7,638 nucleotides of DNA. Source: Crinalium sp049646245 (lineage in GTDB: Bacteria > Cyanobacteriota > Cyanobacteriia > Cyanobacteriales > PCC-9333). The stretch is from contig JBARVL010000247.1 of NCBI GenBank assembly GCA_049646245.1, positions 1-7,638 on the forward strand, read 5' to 3'. The notes below the pieces were generated by a model. It did not search any database. It was not told the DNA's origin and saw only the letters and a list, made by a program, of their open reading frames with translations. Shown piece after piece: positions 1-6,607 of this stretch. Position 1 is the first letter of the stretch. Each line of letters starts with the position of its first letter. Both the position numbers and the translations under genes were made by a program.

Positions 1-25
1 TTAACATAACTTAATATTTTTTTCT

Positions 26-2851
26 CTATTGAGAGTCTGTTGTCAATAAGCTGACGATTTTAGTAAGGGCGCTAAAGCGCCAAAACCTTTGCAAATCAGG
101 CTTTTGGGGCGCTTGTCGCCCCCTGAAGTTCTTTTGCCAATTTTGATAAAATTGCGTCATTAAGTCCTTTGTCGGCGCATCTGGAACTGACCAGAGCGAT
201 ACAATTACACTGGGTACACCCGCAGTAATTAAACTACGAGATACCCCAATTACACCATCACCTGTAATTTTTCCCACTCCAGTATTGCAAGCACTTAAAA
301 CTACTAACTCAGCATTTAACTTCATGTCAAAAATTTCCGCAGAAGTGAGTAAACCGTTATCTTTACCTTCAGGTGCAAGGGCGATCGCACCTGGTACTTC
401 TTTGGCTTCAAATTCATCAAGTAACCCATGAGTTGCTAAATGAATTATGCGTGCATTAGACATCGCTTTGACTGTGGCGGCTTTGGTAGCGGAGTTTCCT
501 GTTAGTGGTTTGGTTTTTAGCAGTTGTGCGATCGCAATAGCTTCTTTTTCTGCCCCTGGTAAAGCGGGTAAAGGTTGTGTAGAGTTGCCAATTTTAGGCA
601 TAGTAGGATTACCTACCACTAATGCACCTTTGCCTGATACTTGCGGGCGTTTCTTGTGGGTTAAATCTAAGACTGCGATCGCAGGTGCAGTCAGAATAGT
701 ATGTTTTTCAATTAGATATTTACCATCCGCATTTAATAAAGCTGGAAATGGAACCAAAAAAAGCTCTTGTTGTGGTACAAATATGACACGAGCATTGGGA
801 TCTTTTGGTAGCAGATTTGCGATCGGCTCGATCAGCAGTTGATGCAGTTGCTTTAAGCTTTGTGAAGGGTCAATATCAGAAGTAGCTTCAAAAATACCAC
901 GTTCTCCAATACCTATAGATACAGATACGCGGCTGTTGGTGACTAAATTTGCTAGAGTTGTATTTTGTTCTTGCAGAAATGCTTTGAGGTCAATTTTCTT
1001 AAACCTTACTTCACCTGTAGGTTTAACTACCCAAATATAAAACTCTTCTTGTTCTTCTCGATATCCAGGTTCTCTAAATTTAATAATTGAATACTCAACA
1101 ATAGTTGCATTTTGTGTCTTCGCTATTTGTTTTATTTGTTGCAACTTGAGTGGGGGCAGTTGACTTAGCTGACTTGCAGTAGAAGAAAGCTTGGCATTCA
1201 ATAATTCTACAAACGCACGCGCTCTGCCTCGTTCCGCAACTTCTAGCGCCGACTCAAATTGATTCTGAGCAACTAAAATTTGTTGTAAATTTTGATAAAT
1301 CCCTTTTTTGATCACTCCATCAAGAACAGATATTTTATAGTTATCTGGTAAACCAACTCTTAAAGTATCTAATAAATCAGCAGCATTTTGTAAAGTTTCT
1401 GTTGCTGATACTAATTGGTTATTCTTCCTTTGAAGTAAAGCGATAAAATACAAATTTGTAAGAGTACCATTATTATTGTTAAATTTTTTGAAGGCATTTA
1501 CCGATTGCTGGAAATATTTTAGAGCTTGTTCATCTTTACCAATTTTATTGTAGAGTATTCCCATCTGCATTAAGTTAACTGCTTGCAATTCCAAGTAGCC
1601 AAATTGATTAGCAATCTTTAGTGCTTCTTGGTAGTTTGATAATGCTTCATTATAATAACCAAATTCTTTGTAAACTCCAGCAATATCTTGATATCCTAAT
1701 GCTTCCATCTGAGGCATACCAATTTTTTGAGATTCTATCAATCTTTGTCGAGCCGCTTCTAATTTTTCGGCAAACTGATTGCTATTATCAGATGCTGGTG
1801 GCTTCACTTCACCATCCGTAGAACTGATTCTCCTCGCTTCACTTAAATAATATCTCGCTTTATCTATTTGATTCAAATCAATATAAAGGAAGGTTAAGTT
1901 CTGAAGGATACGTACTTCGACAGATTGACATTCTTCTAGATCCAAATCTCGATTTTTTGAGGAAGAGCAAGATAGATTTTCTCTAATCAAGCTCAACCCC
2001 TGTCGTAATGTATTTTCAGCTTCAATATATTTGCCAGTTTTGTTATAAGCCAAACCTAGAGTAGCGAGAATATCGGCTTTTTTAAGAAGATTATCTACTT
2101 TAGGTAAGGCTAACTGTAAAAAGCTGATAGCTTTTTCATATTGATTTTGCCTAGAGTAAATTTCGCCAATATTTATTAATACTTTGGCTTCTAAATCAGT
2201 TAAATTAAATTTTCTGGTAATCTCTAATGCTTGTGACAAAACTTCTAAAGCTTGTTGGGTTTGATCTCTTAGCCCATAGGCGATACTCATAGATAAAGAA
2301 ACCTTTACAACGTCAGGCATATTCTGAGTATCTTGAAAAATTGATAAAGCTTGCTTGAGAGATTCTAGCCCTTGCTCCTGTTTACCTTCTACAACATCAA
2401 GAAATCCAATTGCCCATAAAATACTTGCTTGTTCAGTGCGATCGTTAATTTTTGTAGCAATATCTAAAGCTCGTCGAAAATATTCTAACGCCGTCTGAGA
2501 TTGTCCTAAACCACTATAAGCTCCCGCAATCCGGCGTAGAGTTTTTCCAATTCCTGCTTCGTCGCCTAATGCCTGACGAATTTTTAAAACCTGCTGAAAT
2601 CCTTCTAATGCTTTCTGATATTGATCTTGCTTTAAATGCTCTAGAGCTATTTTTTCAAGGCGATCTGCTTGGGCTTTTTGGTCTTGACTTACTTGTGTTT
2701 GTGCTGAAACACTATCCCAGCTAAAAGCGATGGGTAAAACCGGATAAATCAGAGACAAAAATAAAGTTACACTCAAACAGCTATAGAACTGTAAACGAGG
2801 ACGAAGTGAGAGATATGATAAGAATTTTTGCATGATTAAGTAGCTCAACAT
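26..2851 (-). CDS. Secreted TPR-CHAT protein (caspase-like cysteine protease) with repeat-derived C-terminus
   Basis: This encodes 941 residues from ATG 2851; an in-frame ATG at 2833 is an alternative, and neither has a close Shine-Dalgarno. A hydrophobic segment at about residues 22-43 followed by VSA-QTQ near residue 50 looks like a Sec signal peptide, so the protein is probably extracytoplasmic. Residues about 60-500 form many TPR units in two blocks, separated by a polar stretch near 295-360. The CHAT domain spans about 580-908. It has the catalytic His in HLATHG (H808, codon 428-430) and the catalytic Cys in SACNTG (C855, codon 287-289), so the clan CD dyad is intact. TPRs probably bind a partner and CHAT cleaves protein; the substrate is unknown. 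After N908 the conserved CHAT ending (helix plus WAAFTLIGEA, present in the paralogue at 6752) is replaced by 33 unrelated residues encoded by a hairpin repeat. The gene lies 70 bp after the S8 gene, probably in one transcript. The family call is firm; activity of the altered protein is uncertain. Confidence 0.9.
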   Translation of the reverse strand: MLSYLIMQKFLSYLSLRPRLQFYSCLSVTLFLSLIYPVLPIAFSWDSVSAQTQVSQDQKAQADRLEKIALEHLKQDQYQKALEGFQQVLKIRQALGDEAGIGKTLRRIAGAYSGLGQSQTALEYFRRALDIATKINDRTEQASILWAIGFLDVVEGKQEQGLESLKQALSIFQDTQNMPDVVKVSLSMSIAYGLRDQTQQALEVLSQALEITRKFNLTDLEAKVLINIGEIYSRQNQYEKAISFLQLALPKVDNLLKKADILATLGLAYNKTGKYIEAENTLRQGLSLIRENLSCSSSKNRDLDLEECQSVEVRILQNLTFLYIDLNQIDKARYYLSEARRISSTDGEVKPPASDNSNQFAEKLEAARQRLIESQKIGMPQMEALGYQDIAGVYKEFGYYNEALSNYQEALKIANQFGYLELQAVNLMQMGILYNKIGKDEQALKYFQQSVNAFKKFNNNNGTLTNLYFIALLQRKNNQLVSATETLQNAADLLDTLRVGLPDNYKISVLDGVIKKGIYQNLQQILVAQNQFESALEVAERGRARAFVELLNAKLSSTASQLSQLPPLKLQQIKQIAKTQNATIVEYSIIKFREPGYREEQEEFYIWVVKPTGEVRFKKIDLKAFLQEQNTTLANLVTNSRVSVSIGIGERGIFEATSDIDPSQSLKQLHQLLIEPIANLLPKDPNARVIFVPQQELFLVPFPALLNADGKYLIEKHTILTAPAIAVLDLTHKKRPQVSGKGALVVGNPTMPKIGNSTQPLPALPGAEKEAIAIAQLLKTKPLTGNSATKAATVKAMSNARIIHLATHGLLDEFEAKEVPGAIALAPEGKDNGLLTSAEIFDMKLNAELVVLSACNTGVGKITGDGVIGVSRSLITAGVPSVIVSLWSVPDAPTKDLMTQFYQNWQKNFRGRQAPQKPDLQRFWRFSALTKIVSLLTTDSQ
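68..122. repeat. Double-hairpin palindromic repeat inside the CHAT gene 3' end
   Basis: Two GC-rich inverted repeats sit close together. GGCGCT-AA-AGCGCC occupies 68-81 (6-bp arms, 2-base loop) and GGGGCG-CTTGT-CGCCCC occupies 106-122 (6-bp arms, 5-base loop). Comparison with the paralogous gene shows homology ending at about position 127, so the inserted or substituted DNA covers at least 57-127. The look is that of REP-like repeats found dispersed in filamentous cyanobacteria, but its copy number cannot be judged here. Confidence 0.65.
381..388. repeat. HIP1 octamer (one of eight in the window)
   Basis: The palindrome GCGATCGC is the highly iterated HIP1 site of many cyanobacterial genomes. 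Further exact copies lie at 528-535, 675-682, 3780-3787, 4899-4906, 5077-5084, 7110-7117 and 7257-7264. All eight fall inside the CHAT and S8 genes and none in the Rpn gene. This supports a cyanobacterial origin and weakly hints that the Rpn gene has a different history. Confidence 0.85.
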
Positions 2852-2875
2852 TAAAAAATATCAAATCATTATTTT

Positions 2876-2912
2876 CCCCTCCCCGTTGACTGGGAGGGGG
2901 TAGGGGGTGGGG
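2876..2912. repeat. Intergenic hairpin with G-quadruplex-type motif
   Basis: This lies in the 70-bp spacer between the S8 and CHAT genes. The arms CCCCTCCC (2876-2883) and GGGAGGGG (2892-2899) form a perfect 8-bp stem around an 8-base loop. On the plus strand four G-runs at 2892-2894, 2896-2900, 2903-2907 and 2909-2912 are separated by 1, 2 and 1 bases, fitting the G-quadruplex consensus. The G-rich strand is the template for both genes. In the direction of transcription the stem is followed by AAAATAATG and not a T-run, so it is not a canonical intrinsic terminator. It may attenuate transcription or be a dispersed repeat. Confidence 0.6.
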
Positions 2913-2921
2913 TTTTACGGA

Positions 2922-5195
2922 TTAACGCGATGCGAGCTTAACAGCTTGTACAGCCGCCTCTGCATTCACCAAACCATTACCAAAAAATGCTTTTTCTGCT
3001 GAGAGATTAGTATTTAAAACATTTTGGTCGCGCAACCCTTGATATAAACTTTGATCGCTCTGTGATACAACTAACCCTTGATAACTAGCCGTTTTCTTGA
3101 GAATATCAATCAACTGTTCGCGGCTTAAACGGCGGTTTGGATCTTCCCCTTTCATCAAAGCCAACACACCTGATACAATCGGAGCAGAAAAAGAAGTACC
3201 CTGCACCCACATATACGCACCTTTTTTATCTAAGGTACTTGCCCAACTTGCTTTCGGTATTGCTCCTTGCCAAAATTGCTGTAACCAAGTTCCACCTGTA
3301 GTTAAAATTCCACCAATCTTACTTGGAGAACCTAAATCTCCACCTGGAGCTACTACACCTAAAGTTTCACCAAAGCTACTATAAGCAGTACGCTGACCTG
3401 CTAAATTTGTTGCTCCAACTGCAACTACTCCTGGCATAGCAGCAGGGAAATTCACATCCCAAGAGGAAGTATCACCACTGTTTCCAGCAGCCGCCACTAT
3501 CACTAATTGCGGATTATCAGCTAACACTTCAGAAATAATATCTGCTACTTCTTGAACTGGCATAGAACCGCCGAAGCTCATGTTAATTACATCCGCACCT
3601 CGTGCTACCGCGTAACCAATGGAAGCCACAATAGATTCGGAAGTAAATTCATTATTAATTCCCGAAGTCCGTACAGGTAAAATTTTCGCATGAGGAGCAA
3701 CACCGAGCAAACCGTTACCATTAGATGAACGAGCAGCAATTACTCCAGAAACCCAAGTGCCATGAAACTTCCCAGTAATGCGATCGCGAATTAATTCCCG
3801 TACTCCCTGAGCTATTTCTGCTGGCGTACAACTAGAAGTACAGCCATAATATTTGACCTCCGATGTCTCTGTTTTATACTTTTTAATTAACTCCCCATCT
3901 GCTAAATTGAAAGTATCTCGAAACATCGGTGCTAACACCTTAATTTCTCTGGCACTTAGCCCAGTATTTGCATCTCCAGGGCAAGAACCTTCGTCATTAG
4001 AAGTTTTTGTAGACATTAACGCGAAATCCCAGCCATGAGATTCCCCTGGACACTTATCTGCCCGATTTGTAGCACTATAAAGATTATTTTTTAAGTCAAG
4101 ATGATCCCACTGAATTGTAGAATCAATTACAGCGACAACTACCCCACGTCCCCCCTGACTTTGTTGCCAAGCTTCTAAGGCACGAATATCTGTACGTGCA
4201 GAGGAGTTACAATTAGCATCTACCTCAGTTGGTAAACAAGTTGTTTTCTTAACATCCTTATTCAAATACTCGGATAAAGCACTACTATTGAGATGCCATT
4301 GTAACGGTAATAAAGCTGTCTTAAAAGTGCTAGAACTCGGTGACGGTAGCTTGGCGATATTATTAACAATCTGATTAAATTCGTCAGGCTTCGGGGAACT
4401 ATTAGGAGTCATTTTTCCTGATGTTGTGACCCGCTCAGGAAGGGATTGAATAAAATTAGGTGTAGCCGATTTTACACCTGTTACTTGAATTAATTGATTA
4501 GCCGTATTTAATACTTCCGTCCCTGACGCAGATAAAGCGCGGACAACATAGCGAGATTTGGTAAAGGGAATTTTGCGAACAATTTCTAAATTCCGTTGTT
4601 TGAGGAGATCTTGTATTTGATTTTCCGATAAGTTGCCCTGAAAACTAACTATAATTTCATTAGGTAAGGCAATAACTTCTTGGCGACCCTGACGACTTAA
4701 TGCTGGGAGTGTAGCTGCAACAGCAGGAGAAAGTGCAATTTTTTGTTCGGCTCTAGCCTTAATATCTGGATTCGCATTAGATAAGGTTACTACAGCATAG
4801 TTTTCACCTAAAGGTTTAACTTGAGCTAATTCAGCGAAATTATCGTTTTCACCGCGAGTCCTTTTTTGCAAAACTTCTTGTACTTCCTCAAAGAAAGGGC
4901 GATCGCTTGTTGCTGATTCTCCATCGTCACTTGTTATCCCACCTCTAGTACCACCTCTAGTACCACCTCTGGTGGTTTGTTGTGTTTTTTGAACAACAAA
5001 GGTATCTTGTCGCAGATTTAAAGGTATACGCTTACCAAAGTAAGTGTAAAACAGTTGATCGTTGGCTGGGGATTGTGCGATCGCGCTTTTCCCTGATGTA
5101 GTTGCGTTGGCAGTTTTGGAGTATTGCAATGAAGCGTCTGCTGCTAGGTACAAGCAACTTGTTAAGGCAAGACCGGAAAGGATACGTTTAATCAT
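2922..5195 (-). CDS. Secreted subtilisin-like (S8) serine protease with propeptide-like region
   Basis: This encodes 757 residues from ATG 5195, chosen because it places a signal peptide (MIKR plus a hydrophobic run) at the N-terminus. The frame also allows ATG 5234 or TTG 5240, adding 13 or 15 residues; no start has a clear Shine-Dalgarno. An Arg-Gly-Gly-Thr repeat (about 76-87) is followed by a propeptide/inhibitor-like region at about 180-252 (NEIIVSFQGNL... to TPNFIQ), suggesting a zymogen. The S8 catalytic domain follows. Its Asp is in VIDSTIQWDH (D358), its His in FHGTWVSGVIAA (H478), its oxyanion Asn in AAAGNSGD (N572) and its Ser in GTSFSAP (S668). The full triad suggests an active enzyme, with HGTW replacing the usual HGTH. 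The Asp-His spacing is 120 residues against about 32 in subtilisin BPN', the insertion carrying four Cys. It lies 70 bp upstream of the TPR-CHAT gene, likely in the same transcript. Its substrate is unknown. Confidence 0.92.
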   Translation of the reverse strand: MIKRILSGLALTSCLYLAADASLQYSKTANATTSGKSAIAQSPANDQLFYTYFGKRIPLNLRQDTFVVQKTQQTTRGGTRGGTRGGITSDDGESATSDRPFFEEVQEVLQKRTRGENDNFAELAQVKPLGENYAVVTLSNANPDIKARAEQKIALSPAVAATLPALSRQGRQEVIALPNEIIVSFQGNLSENQIQDLLKQRNLEIVRKIPFTKSRYVVRALSASGTEVLNTANQLIQVTGVKSATPNFIQSLPERVTTSGKMTPNSSPKPDEFNQIVNNIAKLPSPSSSTFKTALLPLQWHLNSSALSEYLNKDVKKTTCLPTEVDANCNSSARTDIRALEAWQQSQGGRGVVVAVIDSTIQWDHLDLKNNLYSATNRADKCPGESHGWDFALMSTKTSNDEGSCPGDANTGLSAREIKVLAPMFRDTFNLADGELIKKYKTETSEVKYYGCTSSCTPAEIAQGVRELIRDRITGKFHGTWVSGVIAARSSNGNGLLGVAPHAKILPVRTSGINNEFTSESIVASIGYAVARGADVINMSFGGSMPVQEVADIISEVLADNPQLVIVAAAGNSGDTSSWDVNFPAAMPGVVAVGATNLAGQRTAYSSFGETLGVVAPGGDLGSPSKIGGILTTGGTWLQQFWQGAIPKASWASTLDKKGAYMWVQGTSFSAPIVSGVLALMKGEDPNRRLSREQLIDILKKTASYQGLVVSQSDQSLYQGLRDQNVLNTNLSAEKAFFGNGLVNAEAAVQAVKLASR
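4939..4974 (-). repeat. Three tandem 12-bp units in the S8 gene
   Basis: The plus-strand unit CCACCTCTAGTA occurs twice exactly, at 4939-4950 and 4951-4962, and a third time at 4963-4974 with two changes. It encodes a short Thr-Arg-Gly-Gly repeat between the signal peptide and the propeptide-like region. It is probably a flexible linker prone to length change by slippage. Confidence 0.8.
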
Positions 5196-5399
5196 TTGCT
5201 GTTGTAGATATAGAAACTTGCTCTTGGTAGACATTACCAAGAAACTATGTAATTCGGATGATTACAAGAGAATCTGGTAATGCTAAACCTGGCGCTATAG
5301 TTTTATATTTCTGACAGCATTGAACCTATGCCGCAGCAAATCGAGAAATCTTTGCTCCCTCTTAAGCACATAGCCAAACGGCGTTAAAAAGAAGTTGAT
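5196..5399. other. Upstream region of the S8 gene, no clear promoter
   Basis: This stretch lies between the preferred S8 start and the MITE-like element. On the minus strand a TATAAA (rc of 5302-5307) could be a -10 box, but no -35 hexamer sits at 16-18 bases from it. No coding region, RNA gene or further repeat is visible. If the S8 start is ATG 5234, the first 39 bases are coding. Confidence 0.4.
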
Positions 5400-5490
5400 T
5401 AGACATCTCCCAAAAATATTGTAGAGACCGTAAATTTACGGTCTCTACATTGGTTCTAGACAACCCACCTTTAATTTATGGAGATGTCTA
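5400..5490. mobile_element. 91-bp MITE-like element with 11-bp inverted ends
   Basis: The ends are perfect inverted repeats: TAGACATCTCC at 5400-5410 and GGAGATGTCTA at 5480-5490. If the outer TA is a target duplication, the inverted repeat proper is GACATCTCC and the pattern fits a TA-targeting (IS630/Tc1-type) parent, which is inference. A perfect 28-bp palindrome lies inside at 5421-5448. There is no room for a transposase, so it is non-autonomous. Its right end touches the stop codon of the Rpn gene. Confidence 0.75.
5412..5448 (-). terminator. Candidate intrinsic terminator for the Rpn gene
   Basis: On the minus strand a perfect hairpin with 12-bp arms and an AATT loop (5448-5421) is followed directly by AATATTTTTG (5420-5411). 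It lies 43 bases past the Rpn stop codon. The stem is carried by the MITE-like element, so the element may supply the terminator. The T-run is interrupted, so termination strength is uncertain. Confidence 0.45.
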
Positions 5491-5748
5491 TTACTGATAT
5501 AAACTTCGCAACTCATCTATTGTGCTAGATGTTTCTAGTCCTGACAGAATTGTTTCCAAGAGATTAGTATCTTTGATTTGAGAAATTTCTGGTAAAACTG
5601 CCAACCCCTGAGAACCAAATTTCAGCTTCAAGCCGAGTTCAATCCCTTTTAATAAGCCGTCCTGACGACCTTCCTGACGACCTTCCTGACGACCCTCCTG
5701 ACGACCTTCCTGACGACCAATTCTTTGTACACTGGTAATGTATGGCAT
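5491..5748 (-). CDS. Possible in-frame internal gene: 85-residue Rpn C-terminal small protein
   Basis: An in-frame ATG at 5748 (Met239 of the nuclease) would give an 85-residue protein made of MPYITSVQRI, the GRQE repeat and the DUF4351-like domain, without the nuclease core. AGGAGG lies 8 bases upstream, the best ribosome-binding site seen in the window, while the full-length start has none. In enterobacterial rpn genes a C-terminal small protein from an internal start has been reported to counteract the full-length nuclease; a similar role here is inference. The purine-rich codons for Glu-Glu-Glu-Arg could also produce the site by chance. Confidence 0.4.
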   Translation of the reverse strand: MPYITSVQRIGRQEGRQEGRQEGRQEGRQDGLLKGIELGLKLKFGSQGLAVLPEISQIKDTNLLETILSGLETSSTIDELRSLYQ

Positions 5749-6462
5749 ACGCCTTTCCTCCTCTAACTGCTGTATTGCTTGCCAAAATTCCTGCTCTAAT
5801 TCAAGCGGGAGACTCATTACCCAATCTATAAACTGAAATAGGTTAATCACATCTGTGCGTGAATAACTTTGTTCGTAAAGTTGTCTAATTAAAGCTAGTT
5901 TCCATTTTTTCCGCTCAAGGCGATCGTCCTTTGTCTCTTGGGCTTTGAGATGAGCCATTACCACTATAGCAAAGGGATTGCGGCTGGCTTCTAAATTTGA
6001 CCACTGCTGCGAGTAGTCTAGCAACTTGACTATCTTAAAGTTAAAATTAATTTGAGTTTCCCACAATTGATAGCCAAATTCATTGGGTCTCCAGCTTTTT
6101 CGTTCGTCTCCTAATACTGCTACACTGACTACAGTGCGCCTGTATTTGTCATAGATACGATAGTGGTAGACAAACATTCTCTCGGCAAATCCAGGTTCGT
6201 CTTGGCTTTGCACTTCTACATGAATTAACACCCAAGCTTCTTCACCATTCTTGCGCCATATCTTCACTAACTTATCTGCTAACCGTCTCCCTAGTTCAGC
6301 ATCGCGCACCACTTGTTGCAGTTCTTTATCTAAGAACTCAGGGGGACGATTCCAGTCGATTTCGTCATAAGCTGTGGGCAGAAAAAAGCGCAGAAAATCT
6401 TCAAAATATTGCTCTAGAATATCTTTCCAAGGACTATCAAATTCTGTCTGCGGGTTGCTCAT
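5491..6462 (-). CDS. Rpn-family PD-(D/E)XK nuclease (recombination-promoting nuclease/putative transposase, DUF4351-type)
   Basis: This encodes 323 residues from ATG 6462; a TTG directly before it at 6465 is unlikely to be the start, and neither has a Shine-Dalgarno. The N-terminal half carries the nuclease core. D63 lies in RLADKLVKIW, and E83 and Q85 in LIHVEVQSQ; this E-x-Q replaces the usual E-x-K as in other Rpn proteins. It is followed by the FAERMFVYHYRIYDKY segment typical of the family. An acidic-basic stretch and MPYITSVQRI lead into a GRQE repeat (about 249-269) and a C-terminal DUF4351-like domain ending in TIDELRSLYQ, so the protein appears complete. Enterobacterial relatives are DNA endonucleases linked to RecA-independent recombination. 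A MITE-like element abuts the stop codon and a second repeat lies upstream, so the gene may have been inserted between the CHAT and S8 genes. A strong internal start is described separately. Confidence 0.85.
   Translation of the reverse strand: MSNPQTEFDSPWKDILEQYFEDFLRFFLPTAYDEIDWNRPPEFLDKELQQVVRDAELGRRLADKLVKIWRKNGEEAWVLIHVEVQSQDEPGFAERMFVYHYRIYDKYRRTVVSVAVLGDERKSWRPNEFGYQLWETQINFNFKIVKLLDYSQQWSNLEASRNPFAIVVMAHLKAQETKDDRLERKKWKLALIRQLYEQSYSRTDVINLFQFIDWVMSLPLELEQEFWQAIQQLEEERRMPYITSVQRIGRQEGRQEGRQEGRQEGRQDGLLKGIELGLKLKFGSQGLAVLPEISQIKDTNLLETILSGLETSSTIDELRSLYQ
5661..5718 (-). repeat. Tandem 12-bp repeat in the Rpn linker
   Basis: About 4.8 copies of the plus-strand unit CCTGACGACCTT run from 5661 to 5718, with one base change in the third copy. 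It encodes Gly-Arg-Gln-Glu repeats between the nuclease core and the DUF4351-like domain. The 12-bp period keeps the frame, so slippage would only change linker length. Confidence 0.9.
5757..5762 (-). promoter_or_regulatory. Internal Shine-Dalgarno AGGAGG in the Rpn gene
   Basis: The minus strand reads AGGAGG-AAAGGCGT-ATG, giving a full anti-16S match 8 bases before the ATG at 5748. The match and spacing are better than those of any full-length gene start here. Confidence 0.5.
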
Positions 6463-6543
6463 CAATCTGAGTATGTGGGTGAAATTAAACGTTACTTGCG
6501 CTATCGCCGGAACTAGGGACTGGTGACGGGTGTTGTGGAAAAA

Positions 6544-6549
6544 ATTATA
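6544..6549 (-). promoter_or_regulatory. Candidate -10 box upstream of the Rpn gene
   Basis: TATAAT is read on the minus strand, 81 bases before ATG 6462. No good -35 hexamer lies 16-18 bases upstream, so this is a weak call made on an AT-rich background. Confidence 0.25.
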
Positions 6550-6607
6550 CGTTTATTTATGCCCATCTAGTTTATAGCTTCTTAAACTTATACTTTTTAA
6601 TACTATT

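Noticed and set aside
41..46. TTGACA on the minus strand as a -35 box for a gene left of the window
   Set aside because: The nearest -10-like TATTAA lies about 24 bases away, outside the usual spacing.
68..122. The two GC-rich hairpins as a terminator for the CHAT gene
   Set aside because: Both lie inside the reading frame, before the stop codon, and neither is followed by a T-run on the minus strand.
447..842. Plus-strand open frame of 131 codons
   Set aside because: It lies antisense to the CHAT domain, whose conserved motifs fix the true frame, and it resembles no known protein.
2776..2790. Cysteine 24 of the CHAT protein as a lipoprotein site
   Set aside because: Residues Phe-Tyr-Ser before the Cys do not fit a lipobox, and the hydrophobic core lies after the Cys.
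3826..3860. GGAGG followed 9 bases later by ATG on the minus strand within the S8 gene
   Set aside because: The ATG is out of frame with the S8 gene and meets a stop after about 11 codons, so no credible product results.
1621..5280. Other plus-strand open frames (1621-1821, 3097-3384, 3853-4038, 5062-5280)
   Set aside because: Each overlaps the TPR-CHAT or S8 gene on the opposite strand, has no protein-like motif, and is explained as a shadow.
5661..5718. CRISPR-like array
   Set aside because: The units are 12 bp with no spacers and encode an in-frame peptide repeat.
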